A stretch of 64,000 nt of DNA from Arthrobacter sp. MSA 4-2. GTDB lineage: Bacteria; Actinomycetota; Actinomycetes; Actinomycetales; Micrococcaceae. The notes beneath the pieces were generated by a model. It was not told where the DNA came from, made no database searches, and saw only the letters and a list, made by a program, of their open reading frames with translations. A program made the position numbers and the translations under genes. Location of the stretch: positions 1-64,000 of the forward strand of contig NZ_JAEKGC010000007.1 in the NCBI RefSeq assembly GCF_016405885.1, in the 5' to 3' direction. Every line of letters starts with the position of its first letter. Position 1 is the first letter of the stretch. Shown piece by piece: positions 38,760-49,293 of the stretch.

Positions 38760-39976
38760 CCACCGCAAGCCGTCCCGACGCCGACGCCGACGCGGACACC
38801 GCCGTGCCCCCGGCGCCCAAGGCCGTGTGGCAGCCGCAGGAACTGCCCGGATCGAACGGGCACCCCGGTGAACGCCCGGACCCCGCACCCGCCCCTGTGC
38901 CCGCACCCGCGCCCGCGCCCGCTTCCGCCTCCGCCGACCCTCACCGCGAAGCGATCCGGGCGCTGGAGATTGAACTCCTCGGGGCGGAACGCACCCTGCG
39001 CCGGCGCGAGGTGGCCGCCCGCGCCGGGGTCTCCCTGCTGTCGGCCCGCAAGCTCTGGCGCGCCATGGGCTTCCCCAATATCGGGGACGAGGATGTCGCC
39101 TTCACCGAGAAGGACAAGGAAGCGCTGACGACCATCATCGAACTGGTCCGGCAGGAACAGCTCACCGAGGACGCCGCCATCTCCATCACCCGGGCGGTCG
39201 GCCAGATGACCGACCGCATGGTGGTGTGGCAGATCGAGGCCATCGTCGAGGAGATGGTCGTCCAGCGCGGCATCCCCGACGCCGTCGCCCGCAAGGCGCT
39301 GGTCTCGGAGCTCCCCGACCTGATCGAGCCCCTCGAGAAGATGTTGGTGTACGCGTGGCGGCGCCAGATGAACGCCGCCGTCCAGCGCCTGGCCCTCCGG
39401 GCCGAGTCGGGCCTGCGGGCGAGCGAGGAGGGCCGGGACGGGGACGAGGACGACGCACCCCTGCCGCTGGCGCGCGCCGTCGGATTCGCGGACCTGGTGT
39501 CCTACACCAGCCTGTCCCGGCAGATGAACGAGCGCACCCTCGCCCAGCTGGTGCAGCGGTTCGAGAACAAGTGCGCCGAGATCATCTCGGTCGGCGGCGG
39601 CCGGCTGGTGAAGACCATCGGCGATGAAGTCCTCTACATCGCCGAATCGCCCGAGGCCGGCGCGGAGATCTCCCTGGCCCTCGCCAAGGCCTTCACCGAA
39701 GACGACCTGCTGCCCTCGGCCCGGGTCTCCATGGTGTGGGGCAGGATCCTCTCCCGCCTCGGCGACATCTACGGTCCCACGGTCAACCTTGCCGCACGGC
39801 TGACGTCGCTGGCGGAACCGGGCACCGTGCTCATCGACGCCATGACCGCCTCCACCCTCGGCGGCAATGAGAAGTTTGTCCTGATTCCGCAGCAGGCCCG
39901 CACCGTGCGCGGTTTCGGGGAGGTCCACCCGGTGACCCTGGCGCGGGGGACCGGCAGCGGACTGGTGCTCGACTGA
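38756..39976 (+). CDS. Class III adenylate cyclase with N-terminal regulatory domain
   Basis: 406 residues, soluble. After a Pro/Ala-rich start (about 30-60) comes an all-helical region (about 65-215, LRRREVAARAGVSLLSARKLW...) resembling the autoinhibitory, pH-sensing domain of mycobacterial Rv1264-type cyclases. The catalytic domain (about 235-395) keeps the key residues: metal Asp D246 and D290, adenine-binding K286 (LVKTIGDEV), and transition-state N344 and R348 (GPTVNLAARL). It should make cAMP. Starts inside the preceding gene's stop. Confidence 0.92.
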   Translation: MTTASRPDADADADTAVPPAPKAVWQPQELPGSNGHPGERPDPAPAPVPAPAPAPASASADPHREAIRALEIELLGAERTLRRREVAARAGVSLLSARKLWRAMGFPNIGDEDVAFTEKDKEALTTIIELVRQEQLTEDAAISITRAVGQMTDRMVVWQIEAIVEEMVVQRGIPDAVARKALVSELPDLIEPLEKMLVYAWRRQMNAAVQRLALRAESGLRASEEGRDGDEDDAPLPLARAVGFADLVSYTSLSRQMNERTLAQLVQRFENKCAEIISVGGGRLVKTIGDEVLYIAESPEAGAEISLALAKAFTEDDLLPSARVSMVWGRILSRLGDIYGPTVNLAARLTSLAEPGTVLIDAMTASTLGGNEKFVLIPQQARTVRGFGEVHPVTLARGTGSGLVLD

Positions 39977-40053
39977 GCACCCGCCCGACCGCACGACGGC
40001 GCCCGGCACAGCCTCCGCTGGTGACCTACCGCACTCCAGTGCAGAATGGACAG

Positions 40054-40140
40054 ATGACCGACCAGCTGAACATCCCCGCGGGCAGGCACCCGCTCCCCGC
40101 TCTCCGCACCGGTCGGCTGCTGCCCGGGGCGGCTCGATGA
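40054..40140 (+). CDS. Short ORF coupled to the PP2C gene
   Basis: 28 codons (MTDQLNIPAGRHPLPALRTG...), stop TGA overlapping the phosphatase ATG as ATGA. A weak TGGACAG precedes the start. Possible translational leader; no family recognised and it may be spurious. Confidence 0.3.
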   Translation: MTDQLNIPAGRHPLPALRTGRLLPGAAR

Positions 40141-40910
40141 GCGGTTCGATCGAGGTTCCCGCTGACGCGGGCCAGGGCCTGCGCGTGGTGTGCGGGTACG
40201 CCACGCACACCGGGCTGCGCCGCGACAACAACGAGGACTCGCTGATCGCGGCGGACCCCATCTTCGCCGTCGCCGACGGAATGGGCGGCCACGAGGCGGG
40301 GGAGGTGGCCAGTGGCCTCTGCGTGCAGACCCTCGGCATGAGCGCGATCGCCGGCACCCGGCTGCCCCGGCTCACCGCGGAGGACCTCGACGAGCTGGTG
40401 CAGGAGGCCGATGCGCGTATCCGGCAGGAGACCAGCGGACGCGCCGGAACCACCCTCAGCGGCGTGGTGCTCGTCGAGGCGGCCGGCACCCCCCACTGGC
40501 TCTTCTTCAATGTCGGAGACTCCCGCACCTACCGCCTGAGCCAGGGACAGTTCGGCCAGATCACCGTCGACCACTCCGAGGTCCAGGAACTTGTCGACAC
40601 CGGGCAGATCACCGAGGAGCAGGCCCGCACGCACCCGCGCCGGCATGTGGTTACCCGCGCCTTGGGCACGGGCGACGACGCCGAACCGGACTTCTGGCTG
40701 CTGCCTGTGGAGGAGGGGGACCGGATCCTCGTGTGCTCCGACGGGCTCAGCGGTGAACTCACGGACGAAGAGATCTGCGGGTTCCTCGCGACCGTCGCGG
40801 ACCCCCAGGAGGCGGCCGACACCCTCATCGAGGCCACCCTGCGCTCCGGTGCCCGGGACAACGTCTCGGTCATCGTCATCGACGCCACGGGAGTCCCGGC
40901 GGCGCCCTGA
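40137..40910 (+). CDS. PP2C-family Ser/Thr protein phosphatase
   Basis: 257 residues, soluble. Metal-binding and catalytic motifs: GLRRDNNEDSLI, VADGMGGHEAGEVAS, FFNVGDSRTYRL, VCSDGLSGEL and ARDNVSVIVIDA. It should dephosphorylate Ser/Thr kinase targets such as those of the kinase at 26315. Only the catalytic domain is present, without the membrane tail of PstP. Confidence 0.94.
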   Translation: MSGSIEVPADAGQGLRVVCGYATHTGLRRDNNEDSLIAADPIFAVADGMGGHEAGEVASGLCVQTLGMSAIAGTRLPRLTAEDLDELVQEADARIRQETSGRAGTTLSGVVLVEAAGTPHWLFFNVGDSRTYRLSQGQFGQITVDHSEVQELVDTGQITEEQARTHPRRHVVTRALGTGDDAEPDFWLLPVEEGDRILVCSDGLSGELTDEEICGFLATVADPQEAADTLIEATLRSGARDNVSVIVIDATGVPAAP

Positions 40911-43292
<2,382 letters not shown>

Positions 43293-43345
43293 CCGTCGGG
43301 TGCGCAGCACACCACCCTTCGGCTTCGTGTATTCCTGTCGAGTTG

Positions 43346-43388
43346 GCAGCACACCACGCTTTCGACGCGGGAAAGCGTGGTGAGCTGC
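43346..43388. terminator. Long hairpin between convergent ligA and nagZ
   Basis: Arms 43346-43363 and 43371-43388 pair over 18 bp with one mismatch around a 7-nt loop; the core is CACCACGCTTTC / GAAAGCGTGGTG. A partial copy of the left arm (CAGCACACCAC) is also at about 43306. Probably a bidirectional terminator; the duplicated half suggests a repeat element. Confidence 0.7.
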
Positions 43389-43437
43389 AGTTTCGGCGGG
43401 GGAGCGGGGGCGGGGGGATGTGTGGGGGCGCCCGCCC

Positions 43438-44952
43438 TCAGCCGAGCAGCCGGGCCGCGAGCGCCTCGGCGGTGGCCCGCGAGGTGCCGTGGGTGTACAC
43501 GGCCGGGAGATCCCGTCCGCCGGCCGGCACGGTTCCGGTGTGGACCCACGCCGCCCCGGGCAGCAGGGAGTAAACCGCCCGGGCGGCCGCGAGCTGGACG
43601 CTGCCGGGGGAGAGATCGTCGGTCAGCACCACCACCCGGCTCCCCGGCGTCAGGCCGAGCGAGCCGATCAGGTCCGCCGTCCCGGCCGGGCCCGGAAGGG
43701 TAGACCGCTGGACGGCGGCGCGCCGGGCGAGGGCCGCGGAGAATACGTCGCTGAGTGGGCCCGCAGCGATATTGGCACGGCCGCGGCCGTCCAGGAGCTG
43801 GACCGGGTCCGCCGTCGTACCGTTCCGGGACCAGGACGGCAGGACGCCGGTGAGAGCGCGCCCTGCGGCCTCCACCCAGTCCCGCCCGGAGGCCGCCGGA
43901 GCGCCGGTCGGATCCGGTGCCCCGGCGCGGGCCTGCCGCGCCGCCTCCGCGAAGCGCCGGATGCGCCGGGCGGCCGCCTCGAAGGAGGCGGCCGTCAGGG
44001 TGCCGTCGTCGAGGGCGGCCAGGAGCGCCCCGCGCACCTCGAGGTAGTCGTCCTCGTCCAAGGTGCTGCCGGCCTTGGGCCCGAGGTTCGACGGATTGCC
44101 GACGCACAGCAGGTCGGCCCCGGCCTTCAGCGCCAGCACCGCGCCCGGGCCGGATCCGACCCCGGCGCGGACCGCCGCCATGTCGAGGGCGTCGGTGACC
44201 AGAAGCCCGTCGTGGCCGAGTTCCCGAAGCAGGTCGACGGCGGCGGGGTTGAGGGTCGCGGGCAGTTCGCCGAGCTCCGGGATGACGATGTGGGCGCTCA
44301 TCACCGCAGCCACACCCTGCTCCACCGCGGCCGCGAACGGCGGCAGGTGGTCCCGGCGCATCTCCTCGAGGCTCAGCCCCACCCGCGGCAGTTCGAGGTG
44401 GGAGTCGGTGCTGGTGTCGCCGTGGCCGGGGAAGTGCTTGGCGCAGGCCCCGATGCCCGCTGACTGCAGGCCGCGGACCAACGCCGCCGTGTGCGCGGAG
44501 ACGCGGGCGGTGTCCGCCCCGAAGGACCGCACCCCGATGATGGGGTTGAGCGGATTGGTGTTCACATCCGCGACCGGGGCCAGCACCAGGTTCACCCCGG
44601 CGGCGCGGGCGAGGACGCCGATGTCGCGGCCGGCGTCCTCGGTGAGCCCGGTGTCGTCCAGGACGCCAAGGACGGCGGCGCCGGGGATGCTCGAGCCGGC
44701 GGCGGACTGGAGGCGGGTCACATTGCCGCCCTCCTCGTCGATGCCGATGACCGCGAGCGGGTTGGCGGCCAGGACCGCCTCCGAGAGCCGGCCGACCGCA
44801 CCCGGCGAACCCGGGTCGATGTTCTGGCTGAAGTACACGACGCCGCCCAGCCCGTGCTGCAGCGCCTCCTCCAGCCAGGCGGGCAGGCTGGTGCCCAGGA
44901 ACCCGGGAAGGATGACGCTGTTGACCAGGCGGAGGCGGTCGGCGGCGTTCAC
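43438..44952 (-). CDS. nagZ: Beta-N-acetylhexosaminidase, glycoside hydrolase family 3 (NagZ-like)
   Basis: 504 residues, no signal peptide, so cytoplasmic. It should release terminal GlcNAc from imported disaccharides or muropeptides. The family 3 NagZ signature CAKHFPGHGDTSTDSHLELP (catalytic His/Asp loop) and the nucleophile region LLVTDALDMAAV are intact; a C-terminal domain (about 360-504) follows. GTG start overlaps the permease stop by GTGA, so it is the last gene of the sugar-ABC operon, which links it to imported sugar. Confidence 0.92.
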   Translation of the reverse strand: MNAADRLRLVNSVILPGFLGTSLPAWLEEALQHGLGGVVYFSQNIDPGSPGAVGRLSEAVLAANPLAVIGIDEEGGNVTRLQSAAGSSIPGAAVLGVLDDTGLTEDAGRDIGVLARAAGVNLVLAPVADVNTNPLNPIIGVRSFGADTARVSAHTAALVRGLQSAGIGACAKHFPGHGDTSTDSHLELPRVGLSLEEMRRDHLPPFAAAVEQGVAAVMSAHIVIPELGELPATLNPAAVDLLRELGHDGLLVTDALDMAAVRAGVGSGPGAVLALKAGADLLCVGNPSNLGPKAGSTLDEDDYLEVRGALLAALDDGTLTAASFEAAARRIRRFAEAARQARAGAPDPTGAPAASGRDWVEAAGRALTGVLPSWSRNGTTADPVQLLDGRGRANIAAGPLSDVFSAALARRAAVQRSTLPGPAGTADLIGSLGLTPGSRVVVLTDDLSPGSVQLAAARAVYSLLPGAAWVHTGTVPAGGRDLPAVYTHGTSRATAEALAARLLG

Positions 44953-45836
44953 CCCTTCACCGCCCCGGAGACCAGGCCGCCGCTGAGCCGGCGCTGGACG
45001 AGGATGAAGAAGATCATCACCGGCAGGGTGATCAGGGTGGAGCCGGCCATCACGTAGCCCCACTCGTTGGAGTTCTCGCCGAAGAACTGCTGGAGGCCCA
45101 CGGCGACCGTGTAGGTGGCGGGGCTGTCCATGAAAGTCAGGGCAAAGATGAATTCGTTCCACGCGATGATGAAGGCGAACACGCTGGTGGCCACCAGGCC
45201 GGGCGCCACCAGGGGCAGCAGCACCGACCAGAACATGCGGCCCCAGCTGGCGCCGTCGATGTACGCGGCCTCCTCGAGCTCGACGGGCACCGCCGCCACG
45301 AAGCCGCGGAGCATCCAGATGGCGAATGGGAGGGAGAACGCCACATAGACGATGATCAGGCCCAGGAAGGAGTTGAGCAGCTGCAGGTCCCGCACCTGGA
45401 TGAACAGCGGGATCACCAGGGCCTCCAGCGGCACCATCTGGATGATCAGGATCAGCATGAGGATTCCGGTGCGGAACCGGAACCGGAACCGTGCGACGGC
45501 GACGGCGGCGAAGAGGGCGAGGATCCCGGACAGCACCACCGTTGACACCGCCACGATGGCGGAGTTGCGAAGGAAGGTGCCAAAGCCCGCCTCGGAGAGG
45601 ACATAGCTGAAGTTCTCAAGCGTCGGCTCGGCGGGGAACAGCGACTGGGCCCCGCCCGTGGCGCGCCCGTCGAAGGCGCTGCTGATCATCCAGTAGGTCG
45701 GGAAGAGGGTGAACAGCAGCAGCGCAGCGACGGCGGCCGCCTTCCAGGCGAGCGTCCACCGTGCCCGGCGGCTGCGGGGCCGGCAGGCCGGGATGCGCAC
45801 GGCGTCCGGCGCGGAGGGTGCCGGGGGTGCTTTCAC
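44949..45836 (-). CDS. Sugar ABC transporter permease (MalG-like)
   Basis: 295 residues with six membrane segments. The EAA loop that contacts the ATPase reads ELEEAAYIDGASWGRMFW followed by SVLLPLVAPG, the MalG type. GTG start overlaps the stop of the other permease (GTGA). No ATPase gene is in the operon; a shared MsiK-like ATPase encoded elsewhere is expected. Confidence 0.94.
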   Translation of the reverse strand: MKAPPAPSAPDAVRIPACRPRSRRARWTLAWKAAAVAALLLFTLFPTYWMISSAFDGRATGGAQSLFPAEPTLENFSYVLSEAGFGTFLRNSAIVAVSTVVLSGILALFAAVAVARFRFRFRTGILMLILIIQMVPLEALVIPLFIQVRDLQLLNSFLGLIIVYVAFSLPFAIWMLRGFVAAVPVELEEAAYIDGASWGRMFWSVLLPLVAPGLVATSVFAFIIAWNEFIFALTFMDSPATYTVAVGLQQFFGENSNEWGYVMAGSTLITLPVMIFFILVQRRLSGGLVSGAVKG

Positions 45837-46810
45837 TTTTCCTCCTTGAACAGCGTGCGGACATAGACGACGCTGATGGCCAGCAGCAGGACGGTGAGCA
45901 GCACGGCGATGGCCGAGCCGAACCCGTACCGGTTCTGGGCGAACGACTCCACGTAGGACCACACGCCGAGGTTGAACACTGAGCGGTTCGAGCCCGATCC
46001 GCCGGGCTGGAGGTAGATCTGCGCGAACACCTTGAAGTCCCAGATGGTGGAGAGGATCACCACGACCGCGAAGACGGGCCGAAGGGTGGGGAAGGTGATC
46101 GAAAAGAAGCGGCGGACGGCGCCGGCGCCGTCGACGGTTGCCGCCTCGAGCATCTCCTTGGAGACCCCGAGCAGGCCGGCCAGCACCGTAATCGCCACGA
46201 ATGGGAAGCCGTGGTGGATGATGTTGACCAGGACGACGGCGTAGAAGGACCAGCGGTCGGTGAACCAGTTGTGCGGTTCATCGAGCAGGCCCACGCCCTG
46301 AAGGAACTGGTTGACGATGCCGCGGTCGGCGTCGAAGATCCAGATCCACACATAGGTGCCGGTCACCGCGGGCATCGCCCAGGCCACCATGACGGCGCTG
46401 CTGACGATGGTGCGCCAGACGCGGTCCAGGCTGGCCAGCAGCAGGGCCACCAGGGTGCCGAGGATCACGGTTCCGCCCACGGCGGCCACAGCGAATCCCA
46501 CGGTGTTGGGAAGGACGACCGTCCAGAGCGCCGGGTCCGCGAAGACCTCGGCGTAGTTGGCGAAGCCGATGTAGTTCGAGCGTCCGCTGACGATCTCGCG
46601 CAGCCCGTAGTCCTGGAAGGAGATGAGCAGGACGCGGGCGAGCGGCCACAGCAGCAGCACGGCGAGCACTGCGAGGGCCGGGGCCAGGAGCAGCCACGGC
46701 CGGGCTGTCGACAGGCGCAGCCTGCCGGGCCCGCGGCGCTGGGGTGGGGTCGGGCCAGTGGCCGCACGCGGTGCCGGGCGTGCAGCTCCAGCCTTGGTGG
46801 GGGTGGTCAA
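45833..46810 (-). CDS. Sugar ABC transporter permease (MalF-like)
   Basis: 325 residues with six membrane segments after a Pro/Ala/Arg-rich start. EAA loop: EMLEAATVDGAGAVRRFFSI then TFPTLRPV. It pairs with the MalG-like permease. It starts 4 nt after the binding-protein gene, within one transcript. Confidence 0.94.
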   Translation of the reverse strand: MTTPTKAGAARPAPRAATGPTPPQRRGPGRLRLSTARPWLLLAPALAVLAVLLLWPLARVLLISFQDYGLREIVSGRSNYIGFANYAEVFADPALWTVVLPNTVGFAVAAVGGTVILGTLVALLLASLDRVWRTIVSSAVMVAWAMPAVTGTYVWIWIFDADRGIVNQFLQGVGLLDEPHNWFTDRWSFYAVVLVNIIHHGFPFVAITVLAGLLGVSKEMLEAATVDGAGAVRRFFSITFPTLRPVFAVVVILSTIWDFKVFAQIYLQPGGSGSNRSVFNLGVWSYVESFAQNRYGFGSAIAVLLTVLLLAISVVYVRTLFKEEK

Positions 46811-46814
46811 AGAA

Positions 46815-48089
46815 TTACTTTCCGTTCAGCAGTTCTTCGATTTCGGTGGCGGCGTCTTCGGTCGCCTGGTCGACGCTCTTGTCGCCCGAGAGAATTGACT
46901 GGATCATCGCCGGGACGGTCTTCTTCGCCTCGACGGCGCCCCAGCCCGGAGCGACAGGAACCGAGGTTCCGGCTTCGACCATCTGGGTGGCGAACGGCTT
47001 GACCAGCGGGTCGTCGGACTTGGCCGCTTCCTCGAGCAGGGAGGCCTGGCCGGGGAAGTAGTTGGTCTGTTCGGCCCACTCGGCCGCCGTCTCGCCGGTG
47101 GTCATCATCTCGACGAACTTCCAGGCCAGTTCCTGCTTCTTGGATCCCTCGAACACGCTCAGGTGGGAGCCGCCCAGGAAGGAGGGGCTGTAGCCGGACT
47201 CGGGGCCGGGGATCGGGAAGGCCCCGATCTTGCCCTCGAGGTCGGGGTTCTGCTCGAGGATCGCCGGCATCGCCCAGGACCCCATGGTGGCCATTGAGAG
47301 GTTGCCCTTGACGAAGTTGTCGAGCACGTCTTTCTCGTTCCAGGTGGTGGCCCCGGCGGAGGACAGGCCGTCCTTGACGGCGAGGTCGGTGTAGAACTTC
47401 ACGCCTTCGCGGGCTTCGGGGGAGTCAAGGCCCGAGGACCAGGTGTCGCCCTCCTGTTCGGCGAGCTCGGCACCCGCGCCCCAGATGAAGGGGTAGGCCA
47501 GGTAGGCGGAGTCTCCGGGGACGGCGAACGGCGTCATGTCGGGCTCGGCCTCCTTCAGGGCGAGGCCGGCCTCGCGCAGCCCGTCCCAGGAGGTGGGCGG
47601 GGTCAGGCCGTGCTTTTCGAAGATGTCCTTGCGGTACACGACGGAGCGGACCCCGGCGTACCAGGGCATGCCGTAGAGGCTGTCCTCGAGGGTGCCGGCC
47701 TCGACCAGGCCTTCGACGAGGTCGTCCTTCAGCCCGGCCTTCTCGATCTGCTCGTCGAGCGGGGCCAGCGCGCCGGCTTCGGCGAACTCGGCGGTCCACG
47801 TGCTTCCGGTTTCGGCGACGTCCGGCGTCGTGTTCCCGGCGATGGACGTGACAAACTTGTCGTGGGCCTCGGCCCACTGGACGAACTGCACATCGAGGGT
47901 GGCGCCGGTCTCTTCCTTGAACTCGGATTTCACTCCCTGAAAGAAGCTTTCGGCGTCGGGGTTCGTCCCCTCCATGATCCAGACGCTGAGCGTCTCGCCC
48001 TCGGCGTCGGAACCGCCGCCGTTTCCACATGCTGTCAGCGCCAGTGCTGCCACTGCAGTCACGGCCATTGAACGCTTGAGCTTTCTCAC
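46815..48089 (-). CDS. Sugar ABC transporter substrate-binding lipoprotein
   Basis: 424 residues. GTG at 48089 is preceded by GGAGGGG. Signal peptide with lipobox ALTAC (Cys 21), then the extracellular-binding family 1 fold (TLSVWIMEGTNPDAESFFQG, DVAETGSTWTAEFAEAG, LSVFEGSKKQELAWKFVEMM). Captures an oligosaccharide for the two permeases; NagZ in the same operon suggests an amino-sugar-containing ligand, not proved. Confidence 0.94.
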   Translation of the reverse strand: MRKLKRSMAVTAVAALALTACGNGGGSDAEGETLSVWIMEGTNPDAESFFQGVKSEFKEETGATLDVQFVQWAEAHDKFVTSIAGNTTPDVAETGSTWTAEFAEAGALAPLDEQIEKAGLKDDLVEGLVEAGTLEDSLYGMPWYAGVRSVVYRKDIFEKHGLTPPTSWDGLREAGLALKEAEPDMTPFAVPGDSAYLAYPFIWGAGAELAEQEGDTWSSGLDSPEAREGVKFYTDLAVKDGLSSAGATTWNEKDVLDNFVKGNLSMATMGSWAMPAILEQNPDLEGKIGAFPIPGPESGYSPSFLGGSHLSVFEGSKKQELAWKFVEMMTTGETAAEWAEQTNYFPGQASLLEEAAKSDDPLVKPFATQMVEAGTSVPVAPGWGAVEAKKTVPAMIQSILSGDKSVDQATEDAATEIEELLNGK

Positions 48090-48145
48090 TTGCTGTCCCC
48101 TCCATCGCGGCTGGGGCGGTGGCATGCGCCACGGCCTCTAGTGTG

Positions 48146-48174
48146 AAAGTAATCTCCATCACGGGCTAAGTCAA
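48146..48174 (-). promoter_or_regulatory. Promoter of the sugar ABC-nagZ operon
   Basis: TTGACT (48174-48169) and TACTTT (48151-48146), 17-bp spacing, 57 nt before the GTG of the binding-protein gene. The -35 is near consensus. The flanking 253-bp gap also serves the divergent acetyltransferase gene. Confidence 0.6.
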
Positions 48175-48342
48175 CGTAACTGATTTCCAGACACGCCGCG
48201 TGGGTCCGCTGCCACCCCCGCGGGGGTCCCGGACCTGGAGCCGTCGGGGACCGGCCGGCCGGCGCGGGAATCGTGCCCGAAAACACACGCCGGACCGGCG
48301 TGGTGCAGTGGTGCCGGGCGTAAAATTGGCTTTTTATTCTCG

Positions 48343-48888
48343 ATGAAGGACACCGTGGAAACCGCACGCACCGACTCCTCCCGCCCCGCCGACACCCTCT
48401 CGATCCGCCCGGTCCTGCCCAGCGACTTCGACGAGGTGGCGCGCATCACCCGCACCGCCTACCTCGAGGCCGGCTACTTCGCCGATGAGGACCACCCCTA
48501 CATGGCGGTGCTCTCGGACGTCGCCCACCGGGCCGAGCACGCCGAGATCTGGGTCGCCGAACGCGATGGCAATGTGGTGGGCTCGGTGGCGCTGACCTTC
48601 GAAGGGCAGCGGTACACCGACATCGCCATCGCCGGGGAGCTCGAGTTCCGCATGCTTGCCGTCGACCCCGCCGTGCAGCGCGGCGGCATCGGCCGCGCCA
48701 TGGTCGAGGCGATCATCGCCCACGCGCGGACCCTGCCCGGCATCAACGCCGTCAGCCTCACCAGCGGATCCAACATGGTGCGCGCGCACCGGCTCTACGA
48801 GTCCATGGGCTTCCACCGAGTCCCCGAGCGCGACTGGCTCGTGCCCAACGAGGACATCCTGCTCTGGGTCTTCCGCCTGGAGCTCTAG
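48343..48888 (+). CDS. GNAT-family N-acetyltransferase
   Basis: 181 residues. Acetyl-CoA-binding motif A is present: FRMLAVDPAVQRGGIGRAMV (Q/RxxGxG/A form), with SLTSGSNMVRAHRLYESMGF following. The ATG at 48343 gives a short Thr/Ser-rich lead. Substrate unknown; it is divergent from the sugar transport operon and separated from gatC by a terminator hairpin. Confidence 0.88.
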   Translation: MKDTVETARTDSSRPADTLSIRPVLPSDFDEVARITRTAYLEAGYFADEDHPYMAVLSDVAHRAEHAEIWVAERDGNVVGSVALTFEGQRYTDIAIAGELEFRMLAVDPAVQRGGIGRAMVEAIIAHARTLPGINAVSLTSGSNMVRAHRLYESMGFHRVPERDWLVPNEDILLWVFRLEL

Positions 48889-48909
48889 GGCCGGTGTTCT
48901 GAGGGTCCT

Positions 48910-48937
48910 CCGAGCGGGTTCCGCGGTGCCCGCTCGG
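48910..48937. terminator. Hairpin after the acetyltransferase gene
   Basis: CCGAGCGGG (48910-48918) pairs perfectly with CCCGCTCGG (48929-48937) across a 10-nt loop. No T-run follows. It separates the acetyltransferase from gatCAB. Confidence 0.6.
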
Positions 48938-48951
48938 GCCCTATCCGCCCG

Positions 48952-48957
48952 TAGACT
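48952..48957 (+). promoter_or_regulatory. Candidate -10 for gatCAB
   Basis: TAGACT 35 nt before the gatC ATG fits an actinobacterial -10 (TAnnnT). No good -35 is seen 17 bp upstream. Confidence 0.35.
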
Positions 48958-48992
48958 AGAGGCAGACACCCATCCACTTCCAGGGGAGATCC

Positions 48993-49289
48993 ATGGCTGA
49001 GATTAACCGTGAGGACGTCGCGCATCTGGCGCGGCTGGCGCACATCGACATGAGTTCCGAGGAACTCGACCGCATGGCCGGCGAGCTGGCCGTCATCGTG
49101 GATTCGATCAAGAGCGTCAGCGAGGTGGCCGGCGACGACGTCCCCGCCACCAGCCACCCGATTCCGCTGAGCAACGTCTACCGCGACGACGTCGTGGGGG
49201 AGACGCTCAGCAACGAGGAGGCCCTCGCCGGTGCGCCCGACAACGCCGACGGACGCTTCAAGGTCCCTGCAATCCTGGACGGGGAGTAA
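48993..49289 (+). CDS. gatC: Asp-tRNA(Asn)/Glu-tRNA(Gln) amidotransferase subunit C
   Basis: 98 residues. Small subunit that clamps GatA to GatB. The start [22 protein letters not shown] and the central [19 protein letters not shown] are typical. Preceded by AGGGGAG. First gene of the gatCAB operon, 4 nt from gatA. Confidence 0.95.
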   Translation: MAEINREDVAHLARLAHIDMSSEELDRMAGELAVIVDSIKSVSEVAGDDVPATSHPIPLSNVYRDDVVGETLSNEEALAGAPDNADGRFKVPAILDGE

Positions 49290-49293
49290 CCCA

